A DNA stretch of 64,000 bases, from NCBI GenBank assembly GCA_910584065.1, contig CAJTZN010000012.1, positions 7,923 to 71,922 of the forward strand, written 5' to 3'. The translations under genes and the position numbers were made by a program. Of the stretch, positions 1-7,473 are shown piece by piece; position 1 is the first letter of the stretch; each line of letters begins with the position of its first letter. This DNA is from an uncultured Eubacterium sp. GTDB taxonomy: Bacteria; Bacillota; Clostridia; Lachnospirales; Lachnospiraceae. Below the pieces are notes generated by a model. It had not been told where the DNA came from. It did no database searches and worked only from the letters and a program-made list of their open reading frames with translations.

Positions 1-35
1 TCAATGGTATATTAGGAGAAATCGTAAATGAATAG
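1..35 (+). CDS. nusB: 3' end of nusB (transcription antitermination factor NusB), partial
   Basis: Reading codons from position 3 gives NGILGEIVNE followed by TAG at 33-35, which fits the C-terminus of NusB, an RNA-binding protein of the rRNA antitermination complex that normally sits directly before xseA in Clostridia. Only this tail is inside the window. The same tail is encoded twice more (ending at 112 and 189) because the junction is tandemly repeated, so which stop ends the real gene can only be settled with upstream sequence; the first in-frame stop is the natural choice. Confidence 0.6.
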   Translation, partial: NGILGEIVNE

Positions 36-185
36 AGGACAAGCAGGCAAAAAATGCAGAATGGATGGCGGCGTTTGTCAATGGTATATTAGGAGAAATC
101 GTAAATGAATAGAGGACAAGCAGGCAAAAAATACAGAATGGATGGCGGCGTTTGTCAATGGTATTTTGGGGGAGATTGTAAATGA
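28..185 (+). other. two 26-codon mini-ORFs (28-108 and 105-185) created by the junction repeat
   Basis: Duplicated xseA start codons at 28 and 105 each have the same upstream GGAGA as xseA and open a 26-codon reading frame beginning MNRGQAGKK. The first stops with TGA at 106-108, overlapping the next ATG at 105; the second stops at 183-185, overlapping the xseA ATG at 182. The result is a chain of ATGA overlaps that could couple translation from nusB into xseA. The peptides resemble nothing I know and are probably by-products of the duplication. Confidence 0.4.
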
Positions 186-1372
186 ATAGAGGACAAGTAT
201 ATTCCGTGTCGGCAATCAACCGATTTATTAAAGATATGTTTTCGAACGAATATGCCCTTTCTGTCGTGTTTGTAAAAGGTGAGATCTCCAATTGCAAATA
301 TCACAGTTCCGGGCATGTTTATTTTACGTTAAAGGATGCTTCCTCTTCGCTCGCCTGCGTCATGTTTGCCGGCGACCGCAGAGGACTTTCGTTTCGTCTC
401 ACCGACGGCCAGGAGGTCGTGATCGGCGGTACGATCAATGTATATGAGCGAGACGGGAAATATCAGCTTTACGCGAAAAAGATCACGCTGGCTGGCGACG
501 GCGTGCTGTATGAAAAGTATGAGCAGTTAAAACGAAAATTAGAAGAAAAAGGGTATTTTGATGAAAAGAGAAAGAAGCCGCTTCCCCGCTATGTAAAGCG
601 GGTCGGGATCGTCACCGCGCGGACCGGGGCGGCCGTTCAGGATATGATGCAGATTGCCGCACGGCGCAACCCGTATGTCCAGCTGATCCTCTATCCGGCA
701 AAAGTGCAGGGGGAAGGGGCGTCGGATACGATCGTGGAAGGGATCCGGCGTCTGGATAGTCACGGGGTGGATGTGATCATCGTCGGCCGGGGCGGCGGCT
801 CGATCGAAGATTTGTGGGCGTTTAATGAAGAAAAGACCGCGCAGGCAATTTTTGAGTGCCAGACGCCCATCGTGTCCGCGGTGGGGCATGAAACCGATAC
901 GACGATTGCCGATTATGTGGCCGATCTGCGGGCGCCGACGCCTTCGGCAGCGGCGGAACTGGTCGTCTATGACGTGCGGCAGGCGTTGGAACAGCTCTAT
1001 GGCGGGAAGGAGCGACTGATGCGGAATCTGTTTGACCGCATCGATGCGGCGCGCCTTGATCTAAGCCACATGAAAAAGATGCTGAAATCGTACAATCCGG
1101 AGAGCCAGATGAGGCAGAAGCGGCAGTACGTGACCGATATGGAGGACAAGCTTTCCCACCAGTGGGAGCGCATTTTAAATGAGAAGAAACACCGGCTCCA
1201 GTTACTTGCGGGAAGGCTCGACGGCCTTTCGCCGCTGAAACGTCTGTCCGGTGGATTTGCCTATGTGGCGGATGAAAAGGGGACGAGAGTCGATCGCGCG
1301 GAGATGGTGAAGCCGGGGGATGTTTTGGATATCACATGGTGTGACGGGACGGTGCGGACTAAGGCTGAATAA
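182..1372 (+). CDS. xseA: exodeoxyribonuclease VII large subunit
   Basis: XseA is the catalytic large subunit of exonuclease VII, a cytoplasmic enzyme that degrades single-stranded DNA to oligonucleotides together with several XseB subunits. The 396-residue length is normal. Residues about 1-100 form the N-terminal OB-fold (ISNCKYHSSGHVYFTLKD), and the catalytic region carries VGRGGGSIEDLWAFN near residue 201 and the conserved VGHETDTTIADYVADLRAP near 233. The start at 182 is fixed by the VYSVSAINRFIK beginning typical of the family and the upstream GGGGGAG. xseB follows about 140 bp downstream, separated by palindromic repeats. The start region is the last copy of the 77-bp repeat. Confidence 0.96.
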   Translation: MNRGQVYSVSAINRFIKDMFSNEYALSVVFVKGEISNCKYHSSGHVYFTLKDASSSLACVMFAGDRRGLSFRLTDGQEVVIGGTINVYERDGKYQLYAKKITLAGDGVLYEKYEQLKRKLEEKGYFDEKRKKPLPRYVKRVGIVTARTGAAVQDMMQIAARRNPYVQLILYPAKVQGEGASDTIVEGIRRLDSHGVDVIIVGRGGGSIEDLWAFNEEKTAQAIFECQTPIVSAVGHETDTTIADYVADLRAPTPSAAAELVVYDVRQALEQLYGGKERLMRNLFDRIDAARLDLSHMKKMLKSYNPESQMRQKRQYVTDMEDKLSHQWERILNEKKHRLQLLAGRLDGLSPLKRLSGGFAYVADEKGTRVDRAEMVKPGDVLDITWCDGTVRTKAE

Positions 1373-1429
1373 GGCAGTCAGCCTAGCTGAATAAGGCAGT
1401 CAGCCTAGCTGAATGAGGCAGTCAGCCTA
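1364..1429 (+). repeat. 22-bp tandem repeat, three copies, spanning the xseA stop codon
   Basis: Three head-to-tail units (1364-1385, 1386-1407, 1408-1429) begin GCTGAATAAGGCAGTCAGCC. The first unit contains the last two codons and stop of xseA (GCT GAA TAA). Within each unit GGCTGA and TCAGCC are inverted repeats, so every copy can fold into a small hairpin. A further imperfect inverted repeat (GTTTGAGCG at about 1433, CGCCCAAAC at about 1468) lies before xseB. There is no T-run, so this is not a classical terminator. Confidence 0.85.
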
Positions 1430-1512
1430 GTAAGTTTGAGCGTGAACGCCCAAATTTGAGAGAAAAGCGCCCAAACATTGAGTGAAACAAATGCGTGAAT
1501 TTGGAGGTTATG

Positions 1513-1713
1513 ATGGAACTGGAAGAGATTATGGAACAGCTGGAAGAAACGGTAGAGAAGATGGAGAATGAAACATTGACACTGGAAGAGGCCTATGATA
1601 CATTTTCCCACGGGATGAAGCTGGTAAAAGCGGGGAATAAGGCAATTGACAAGGTGGAAAAAAAGATAGAGATCCTAATGGAGAAAGAGGTTCAGGGAAG
1701 TGAAGATGAATGA
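1513..1713 (+). CDS. xseB: exodeoxyribonuclease VII small subunit
   Basis: XseB is the short helical accessory subunit that assembles on XseA. The 66 residues starting MELEEIMEQLEETVEKM show the family pattern: a first helix ending in LEEAYDTFSHGMKL and a second acidic/basic helix (GNKAIDKVEKKIEIL). ATG 1513 lies five bases after GGAGG (1503-1507); ATG 1510 is too close, and a GTG at 1495 lacks a ribosome binding site. The 3' end overlaps the ispA start, so xseA, xseB and ispA are probably one operon. Confidence 0.93.
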   Translation: MELEEIMEQLEETVEKMENETLTLEEAYDTFSHGMKLVKAGNKAIDKVEKKIEILMEKEVQGSEDE

Positions 1714-2599
1714 ATTTGAACAGGCATTAGCGGAGCGGGCGGCGCAGGCTGACCGGATGATCGAGCCGTTTCTGCCGGCGGAAAAAGGGTATCAGCGCAC
1801 GATTTTTGAGGCTGTGAATTATAGTATCCACGCGGGTGGGAAGCGCATCCGCCCGATCATTATGAAGGAAGTGTATGAGATGTGCGGCGGGACGGACCCG
1901 GACGTGGTCGGGCCGTTTATGGCAGCGCTTGAGATGATCCACACGTATTCCCTCGTGCACGACGATCTTCCGGCGATGGACAATGACGATTACCGCCGGG
2001 GAAAGTTGACGACACACAAAAAATTTGGCGAGGCGATGGGAGTCCTTGCGGGGGACGCTCTTTTGAATTACGCGTACGAGACGGCGTTTCGGGCGTTTGA
2101 CAGCGGCGCGGATCCGGCACGACTGGCGGCGGCACTCAAAGTGCTCGGCCGCAAGGCGGGCATGTACGGCATGGTCGGCGGCCAGGTGGTGGATGTCGAG
2201 GAAAATGGAACGTTTGTGGATGAGGAGACGTTACTGTTTGTCTATGAGAAAAAGACGTCGGCGCTTTTGGAAACGGCGTTTATGGTCGGCGGCATCCTTG
2301 CGGGCGCTGCTGACCGGGAAGTGGAACGTCTGGAGCAGATGGGAAGAAAACTCGGAATCGCCTTTCAGATCCAGGACGATATACTTGATGTCGTCGGGGA
2401 TGAAAAGAAGCTGGGAAAACCGGTTCATTCGGATGAGAACAATGACAAATCCACGTTTGCGGCGATGAACGGGATCGAGGCATCCAGGGCGAAGGTGCGG
2501 GAGTACACGGATGCGGCCCTGAGGGATCTGGAGGAGTTTGACGGGGAGAAGGAATTTTTGACAGAACTGATGAATTGGCTGGTCGAACGGGACCGTTAG
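1706..2599 (+). CDS. ispA: polyprenyl (farnesyl/geranyl) diphosphate synthase
   Basis: This trans-isoprenyl diphosphate synthase condenses isopentenyl diphosphate with allylic diphosphates to make farnesyl diphosphate for undecaprenyl and quinone synthesis. The first aspartate-rich motif DDLPAMDNDD lies at residues about 86-95 and the second, QDDILD, near 221; KRIRP and the KKTSALL segment are also present. At 297 residues it has the usual length. ATG 1706 overlaps the xseB stop (1711-1713) and follows AGGGAAG; an upstream in-frame GTG at 1700 is the alternative. The neighbouring dxs supplies precursors for the same pathway. Confidence 0.93.
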   Translation: MNEFEQALAERAAQADRMIEPFLPAEKGYQRTIFEAVNYSIHAGGKRIRPIIMKEVYEMCGGTDPDVVGPFMAALEMIHTYSLVHDDLPAMDNDDYRRGKLTTHKKFGEAMGVLAGDALLNYAYETAFRAFDSGADPARLAAALKVLGRKAGMYGMVGGQVVDVEENGTFVDEETLLFVYEKKTSALLETAFMVGGILAGAADREVERLEQMGRKLGIAFQIQDDILDVVGDEKKLGKPVHSDENNDKSTFAAMNGIEASRAKVREYTDAALRDLEEFDGEKEFLTELMNWLVERDR

Positions 2600-2640
2600 C
2601 AGGGAACGAATGTTGCATGGAACGACCGATTGACTTTTTG

Positions 2641-2669
2641 TTGTAAGGATAAGGCGAAAAGTGTATAAT
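2641..2669 (+). promoter_or_regulatory. sigma-A-type promoter for the UPF0175 gene
   Basis: TTGTAA at 2641-2646 is separated by exactly 17 bp from TATAAT at 2664-2669. It lies about 40 bp before the UPF0175 start and just after the ispA stop, so the small gene, and perhaps dxs behind it, can be transcribed independently of the xseA operon. Confidence 0.7.
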
Positions 2670-2706
2670 ATGAATAGTAGCATACTTGTAAAAGGAGATG
2701 GTTGCT

Positions 2707-2988
2707 TTGACATTGACAAAGGTAGAAATTGATGTGCCGGAAGAAATTGTGCCATATACTGTGCTGAAGGATAAGGACGCACAAATAACAAGGAATGCAA
2801 TGCTGGTATATCCTTATATCAAAAAGGGCGTTATGTCTCATGGAAAGGCAGCAGAAATGCTTGGAATCCATAAGGTTGACCTGATCACATTGTATGGAAA
2901 ACTAGGCCTGCCATATTTTGATGAGACGGAAGAAGAGTTTGAAGAAGATTTGGCAGTATTGAAAAAATTAAGAGGTGCGGCCATATGA
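2707..2988 (+). CDS. UPF0175 family small protein (antitoxin-like)
   Basis: The 93-residue product has the UPF0175 pattern: an N-terminal beta strand (KVEIDVPEEIV), a helical middle, then SHGKAAEMLGIHKVDLITLYGKLGLPYFDE, the helix-turn-helix-like signature of the family. UPF0175 proteins are usually encoded next to a DUF3368/PIN-type toxin, but none is encoded here; the next gene is dxs. The AAAGGAG at 2691-2697 is nine bases before TTG 2707, the preferred start; ATG 2698 is in frame but directly abuts the Shine-Dalgarno. Its role here is unknown; DNA-binding regulator or orphan antitoxin are both possible. Confidence 0.75.
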   Translation: MTLTKVEIDVPEEIVPYTVLKDKDAQITRNAMLVYPYIKKGVMSHGKAAEMLGIHKVDLITLYGKLGLPYFDETEEEFEEDLAVLKKLRGAAI

Positions 2989-3074
2989 AGAGGTGAAAAT
3001 AAGTACATAAATGTGTTTAAAAGCACAGGGATTACATTTTCCGAGTTAAGCAGAGAACGGAGGAAAAACGGACA

Positions 3075-6002
3075 TTGGGCATTTTATTAAATCAGATAAA
3101 AAAGGAAAATGATATAAAGAACATTGCACCGGAAGATTACCGCAAGCTGGCGTGGGAACTCCGCAAGCGGCTGGTGGGGAGCGTCAGCCGGACGGGCGGG
3201 CATCTCGCTTCGAACCTGGGGGCGGTTGAGCTTACGATGGCGCTGCATCTGTTTTTAGACTTTCCGAAGGACAAGCTGATCTGGGACGTCGGACACCAGG
3301 CGTATGTGCATAAGCTTTTGACGGGGCGGAACCGGGAGTTCCGTACGCTGCGCAGACTGGACGGCATCAGCGGTTTTCCGAAAGTGAGTGAGAATCCCGC
3401 GGACACGTTTAATACCGGGCACAGTTCCACGTCGATCTCGGTCGCGCTCGGGATGGCGAAAGCCAGGGATATACGGGGCGGCGATGAAAAAGTGGTGGCG
3501 GTCATCGGCGACGGCGCCCTTTCCGGGGGCATGGCGTTCGAGGCGCTCAATAACGCGGAACAGATGAAGTCGAACCTGATCATCGTTCTCAATGACAACA
3601 AAATGTCCATCGCGAAAAATGTGGGCGGCATGTCAAAGTATTTAGGAAAAATGAGGACAAACCAGAAGTATAATAACCTGAAGATCAATATTGAGGGCCG
3701 TTTGAATGAAATACCGAATGTCGGAACGACGATGGCGGAGACGATTAAAAACGCCAAAAATTCCCTCAAGCATCTGTTTGTGCCCGGCATGTTTTTTGAG
3801 GAGATGGGCATTATTTATGTAGGCCCGATCGACGGTCATGATATCGAAGGAATGCTGGAAGCGCTCCGCGCGGCGGCGCGCATCAAAAATCGTCCAGTTC
3901 TGATCCACGTCGTGACGAAAAAAGGGAAGGGATATCTGCCGGCCGAGACGAATCCGTCGATGTTTCACGGGGTCGGCGCGTTCGATCCGAAAACGGGAGA
4001 ACTGGCGGAGCCGCCGGAACGGACGTACACGGACGTGTTCGGCGAATGGCTGCTCGAGAAAGGGAGGGCGTGTCCGGAGCTCGTGTCCGTCTGCGCGGCG
4101 ATGCCGGACGGGACAGGTGTAAAAGCATTTGCGGAGGAATTTCCAAACCGTTCGTTTGACGTCGGTATCGCGGAGGAGCATGCGGTGACGTTTTCGGCTG
4201 GCCTGGTGACCGGCGGCCTGCGTCCGGTCGTGTCTATTTATTCCACATTTTTACAGCGCGCGTATGACCAGATCCTGCATGACATCTGCCTGAACCGGCT
4301 TCCGGTTATTTTTGCGGTTGACCGGAGCGGCATCGTGGGACGGGACGGTGACACGCATCAGGGCATTTTTGACATTTCTTATCTGACGTCCATTCCGAAT
4401 ATGACGGTGCTATCGCCTGCGGATGGAACCGAACTCCGGAAGAGTCTGGATTTTGCGTACGATTGGGATGGGCCGGTGGCAGTCCGCTATCCGCGCGGCG
4501 CAGTGTCGGAAGCGGAAACGCCGGAGGAGGTGGCGGATTTCGTATATGGCCGTGCCAGCATCATCATGGAAAACGGAGCTTTTTGTGAAAATGGGTCGGT
4601 TTGTGAAAACGGGTTGGCTTGTGAAAACCAGATGTGTGACAGCGAGGGAAAACATGCGGGGAAACAGGCCGGAGGAAACGCGGGAAAACACGCGGGGAAA
4701 CAGGCCGGAGGAAACGTGGGAAAACATGCGGGAAGACACGCGGGCGGCGATTTTGTCATTTTCGCTGTGGGGAATATGGTCGGGACGGCGATCGAAACCG
4801 CGCTGTTACTGCGGGACGACGGGATACGCTGTACAGTCGTGAATATGCGCTTTGTGAAGCCGTTTGACGAAGCGCTCATGCGGGAGCTCGTGCCGCGCCA
4901 CAAAGGGATGGTAACGATGGAAGATAACGTGGCAGCGGGCGGTTTCGGGCAGCAGGCGGAGGCAATGCTTGCGGAGCACGGGATCTACCCGGAGCGGATG
5001 CTGAACATATCTATCCATGATACATTTGTAGAACACGGAGCGCCTGCGGAATTATACGCCCGGTACGGCATGGACGCCGAACATGTGGCAGAGCGGATGC
5101 GTGAGATGATGAACGAAACGGTATCCAATGGGAAAGTATCCAATGGGAAAGTATCCAATGGGAAAATTTCCCATGGGAAGGAACCGAAAAGAAAGGCGGA
5201 GAAAGAGCGGCTGGACATGCTTTTAGTGAACCGCGGCCTGTCCGAGTCGCGGGAGAAGGCGAAGGCACTCATCATGACGGGAAATGTATTCGTGGACGAG
5301 CAGCGGGAGGACAAGGCCGGGCACAAATTTCCGGTGGATGCGGACATAGAGATCAAGGGAAAGCAGATGAAGTTTGTGAGCCGCGGCGGGTATAAACTCG
5401 ATAAGGCGGTGCAGGTGTTCCCCATCGACCTCAACGGTCTTGTCTGCATGGATGTCGGCGCATCCACAGGCGGCTTTACGGACTGTATGTTGCAAAATGG
5501 CGCAAAATTCGTGTACGCCATCGACGTCGGGACGAACCAGCTTGTGTGGAAACTGCGTCAGGACAGTCGAGTGAAGTCAATGGAAAAAACGAACATCCGT
5601 TATGTCGTACCGGAAGACATCGGCGAACCTGTCGATTTTGTCTCAATTGATGTGGCGTTTATTTCGCTGACAAAAGTGCTCGCTCCGGTGCGTGAACTGA
5701 TGAGGGACGGGGCTCAGATCGTGTGCCTCGTGAAACCCCAGTTTGAAGCCGGACGGGAAAAGGTGGGAAAAAAGGGTGTTGTCCGCGATCCGGCTGTTCA
5801 TAAGGAAGTGATCCGGACGGTCATGCAGTACGCAAAAAGTCTGGGTTTTGTCATTTACGGACTGGATGTTTCCCCGATTCGGGGAGCCGAGGGAAATACC
5901 GAGTACCTGCTCTATGCAAAAAAGGAAGGGGCGCAGCCGGAAGAACTGACCGAAGAAGAAAAGGCGCAGATAGATCGTATCGTGGAGCAGGGAGGCAGAT
6001 GA
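3075..6002 (+). CDS. dxs-tlyA: fusion of 1-deoxy-D-xylulose-5-phosphate synthase (Dxs) and TlyA-type rRNA 2'-O-methyltransferase
   Basis: One uninterrupted 975-codon frame encodes two enzymes. Residues 1 to about 690 are Dxs, which joins pyruvate and glyceraldehyde-3-phosphate in the MEP isoprenoid pathway: thiamine-diphosphate motif GDGALSGGM near 144, and VDRSGIVGRDGDTHQG in the middle domain. Residues about 709-975 are TlyA: an S4 RNA-binding domain (RLDMLLVNRGLSESREKAKA) and a FtsJ-like methyltransferase (DVGASTGGFTDCML; VKPQFEAGREKVGKKGVVRD). A linker of three or four 15-bp repeats (VSNGK units, 5127-5181) joins them. Dxs also carries a low-complexity insert of about 55-60 residues (GKHAGKQAGG units, about 4565-4745). 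TTG 3075 has GGAGG at 3059-3063, and its MGILLNQI matches Dxs N-termini. No stop codon separates the halves; ATG 5217 might allow internal initiation of TlyA. Confidence 0.93.
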   Translation: MGILLNQIKKENDIKNIAPEDYRKLAWELRKRLVGSVSRTGGHLASNLGAVELTMALHLFLDFPKDKLIWDVGHQAYVHKLLTGRNREFRTLRRLDGISGFPKVSENPADTFNTGHSSTSISVALGMAKARDIRGGDEKVVAVIGDGALSGGMAFEALNNAEQMKSNLIIVLNDNKMSIAKNVGGMSKYLGKMRTNQKYNNLKINIEGRLNEIPNVGTTMAETIKNAKNSLKHLFVPGMFFEEMGIIYVGPIDGHDIEGMLEALRAAARIKNRPVLIHVVTKKGKGYLPAETNPSMFHGVGAFDPKTGELAEPPERTYTDVFGEWLLEKGRACPELVSVCAAMPDGTGVKAFAEEFPNRSFDVGIAEEHAVTFSAGLVTGGLRPVVSIYSTFLQRAYDQILHDICLNRLPVIFAVDRSGIVGRDGDTHQGIFDISYLTSIPNMTVLSPADGTELRKSLDFAYDWDGPVAVRYPRGAVSEAETPEEVADFVYGRASIIMENGAFCENGSVCENGLACENQMCDSEGKHAGKQAGGNAGKHAGKQAGGNVGKHAGRHAGGDFVIFAVGNMVGTAIETALLLRDDGIRCTVVNMRFVKPFDEALMRELVPRHKGMVTMEDNVAAGGFGQQAEAMLAEHGIYPERMLNISIHDTFVEHGAPAELYARYGMDAEHVAERMREMMNETVSNGKVSNGKVSNGKISHGKEPKRKAEKERLDMLLVNRGLSESREKAKALIMTGNVFVDEQREDKAGHKFPVDADIEIKGKQMKFVSRGGYKLDKAVQVFPIDLNGLVCMDVGASTGGFTDCMLQNGAKFVYAIDVGTNQLVWKLRQDSRVKSMEKTNIRYVVPEDIGEPVDFVSIDVAFISLTKVLAPVRELMRDGAQIVCLVKPQFEAGREKVGKKGVVRDPAVHKEVIRTVMQYAKSLGFVIYGLDVSPIRGAEGNTEYLLYAKKEGAQPEELTEEEKAQIDRIVEQGGR
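4565..4745 (+). repeat. low-complexity tandem-repeat insert inside dxs
   Basis: Two repeat types follow each other: CENG-type units (about 4580-4630) and GGNAGKHAGKQA-type units (about 4645-4740) built from imperfect GGGAAAACACGCGGGGAAAC-like DNA. They sit where the third (transketolase C-terminal) domain of Dxs normally begins, just before the conserved FAVGNMV strand, and keep the reading frame. This looks like replication-slippage expansion of a surface loop. Confidence 0.85.
5127..5181 (+). repeat. 15-bp tandem repeat forming the Dxs-TlyA linker
   Basis: Units of GTATCCAATGGGAAA occur three times, followed by a diverged fourth (ATTTCCCATGGGAAG). They encode VSNGK VSNGK VSNGK ISHGK. The last unit includes the palindrome TTCCCATGGGAA. 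The repeat sits where the dxs stop codon and the intergenic region would be in genomes with separate genes. Confidence 0.85.
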
Positions 6003-6044
6003 TTCCCTGTTCCTCAGCATCTTATTATAGAAAGGTTTGTGAAC

Positions 6045-6884
6045 ATGAAGCGGATATGCCTGATCGTGAATGAGGAAAAAGATGCCGAGTATGCCGTGGC
6101 GAATGAGATAAAAACATATTTGGAAAAATGTAATATTTGTGTTACAATAATAAGTCATAGGGAACCGATCTGCCCGGAAGGAGACGGCTGTCCTTCTGCT
6201 GGCACCGATCTGGCGATCGTCTTAGGCGGGGACGGTACGGTCATCCGGGCCGCAAAGAAGATCGCGGGAAAAGGGATCCCGATTCTCGGCGTGAACCTCG
6301 GGACGCTCGGATTTCTGACCGAAGTGGAGCCTCCCCGGGTGTACGAGGCGCTGGATGCCGTACTGGCCGGTAAGTGCCGTATAGAAAAGCGAATGGTTTT
6401 GGAAGGGGTGATGCAGGCTTCGGGTGAGCGGAGTCTTACCGTAAATGAAATAATTGTCGGAAAAAAGAATCTGGGTAAAATGATAACGACGAGCGTATGG
6501 GTCAATGATGAACTTCTGGATACGTACGTCGCCGACGGCGTGATCGTGGCCACCCCGACCGGTTCCACGGCGTATAACCTTTCCGCCGGCGGGCCTGTTT
6601 TGTCGCCAAACATGGAGGCATTTGTCATTACCCCCATCTGCCCGCATTCACTGAACAAACGCAGTCTCGTGGTTTCCTCCGACGACTGTATCCGCATCCG
6701 GGTAGAGCGGACGAGGGAGAGTGCGCCGGACGAGGCATCGGTCCGTTTTGACGGCGATGTGCTGTGGCAGGCAGAGACCGGGGATGAAATACATATTCGG
6801 AAAGCGGAAGAGTCATTTGACGTCGTTTCGCTGCCGGATGTAGGATTCTATGAAAAAATGAGGAGCAAGCTAAATCGGTTTTAG
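6045..6884 (+). CDS. nadK: NAD kinase
   Basis: NadK phosphorylates NAD to NADP in the cytoplasm. The 279-residue product has the catalytic GGDGTVIRAA motif near residue 61, the NLGTLGFLTE segment, the ATPTGSTAYNLSAGGP signature and the ITPICPHSLNKR segment. ATG 6045 lies nine bases after AAAGG (6031-6035); an upstream in-frame GTG at 6039 is too close to that site. Placement between tlyA and argR is the standard clostridial arrangement. Confidence 0.95.
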   Translation: MKRICLIVNEEKDAEYAVANEIKTYLEKCNICVTIISHREPICPEGDGCPSAGTDLAIVLGGDGTVIRAAKKIAGKGIPILGVNLGTLGFLTEVEPPRVYEALDAVLAGKCRIEKRMVLEGVMQASGERSLTVNEIIVGKKNLGKMITTSVWVNDELLDTYVADGVIVATPTGSTAYNLSAGGPVLSPNMEAFVITPICPHSLNKRSLVVSSDDCIRIRVERTRESAPDEASVRFDGDVLWQAETGDEIHIRKAEESFDVVSLPDVGFYEKMRSKLNRF

Positions 6885-6889
6885 GAGAG

Positions 6890-7378
6890 ATGAAGAAAAA
6901 GAGACAGGAAAAGATCATTGAGATCATAAATAAATATGAAGTGGAAACGCAGGAGGATCTGGCGAGGTATTTAAACGAAGCCGGTTATTCGGTGACGCAG
7001 GCCACGGTCTCCCGCGATATACGGGAAATGTCGCTCGTGAAAGTGCCGGGGATCCGCGCGAAACAGCGGTATATGACGGCGGCGCGCGGCTCGGGTACAA
7101 GCGCCGGGTTTGGTGCCGGTACCAGCTTCGGCCGGCAGTATGCCAGCGTACTCCAGGACGGAGTCGTATCGATGGAGCAGGCGGGAAACCTGCTCGTGAT
7201 CCGGACGCAGAGCGGAATGGCGATGGCAGTTGCGGCCGCTATCGACGCGATGAAGGTCGAAGGTATCGTCGGTTCGATCGCCGGAGACGATACGATCATG
7301 TGCGCGGTGAAAACGGAGGAAATGGTGACGCATGTGATGGCAGACCTGAGACAGTGTATCGTTCAGATCTGCGAATAA
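6890..7378 (+). CDS. argR: arginine repressor
   Basis: ArgR is the hexameric, arginine-responsive transcription factor controlling arginine synthesis and catabolism. The N-terminal winged helix (KKRQEKIIEIINKYEVETQEDL ends the first part; QATVSRDIREM is the recognition helix) is followed by an unusually Gly/Ala-rich linker (ARGSGTSAGFGAG) and the C-terminal arginine-binding and oligomerisation domain with IAGDDTI. At 162 residues it is slightly long because of that linker. It starts six bases after nadK, with the AGGAG only two bases from the ATG, an unusually tight spacing. recN, which often follows argR in Clostridia, is not here. Confidence 0.94.
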   Translation: MKKKRQEKIIEIINKYEVETQEDLARYLNEAGYSVTQATVSRDIREMSLVKVPGIRAKQRYMTAARGSGTSAGFGAGTSFGRQYASVLQDGVVSMEQAGNLLVIRTQSGMAMAVAAAIDAMKVEGIVGSIAGDDTIMCAVKTEEMVTHVMADLRQCIVQICE

Positions 7379-7473
7379 CAAGGCAAAAATGTTTCACTCA
7401 ACGAGTTTGTGTCTGCGCGCTGCTTGTCACAAACATCGCTTAGGAGTAAAAGGCAGCGAGAAAAGAGGAAGAT
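7379..7473 (+). other. argR-yebC intergenic region with hairpin
   Basis: This 95-bp gap contains an inverted repeat, GTTTGTG (about 7404) and CACAAAC (about 7428), around a GC-rich loop. No T-run follows, so termination is uncertain. AGAGGAAG just before 7474 serves yebC. Confidence 0.4.

Larger units (their letters stand above)
1..197 (+). repeat. 77-bp direct tandem repeat (2 full copies plus partial third) at the nusB-xseA junction
   Basis: Units lie at 1-77, 78-154 and 155-197 (partial). Copies 1 and 2 differ at one base (tgc versus tac near 55-58 and 132-135). Each unit contains the NusB tail, a GGAGA-type Shine-Dalgarno and the first codons of xseA (ATG AAT AGA GGA CAA). The third copy is the one that continues into xseA, and its NusB tail differs from the other two at five positions, all synonymous third-codon changes. 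The period is 26 codons minus one base, so each duplicated start codon opens a 26-codon frame whose TGA overlaps the next ATG (ATGA). Confidence 0.9.

Noticed and set aside
2989..3074. Toxin partner or remnant after the UPF0175 gene
   Set aside because: The 86-bp gap has only a three-codon frame (MKR) and an unrecognisable reading; no PIN-like motif is visible.
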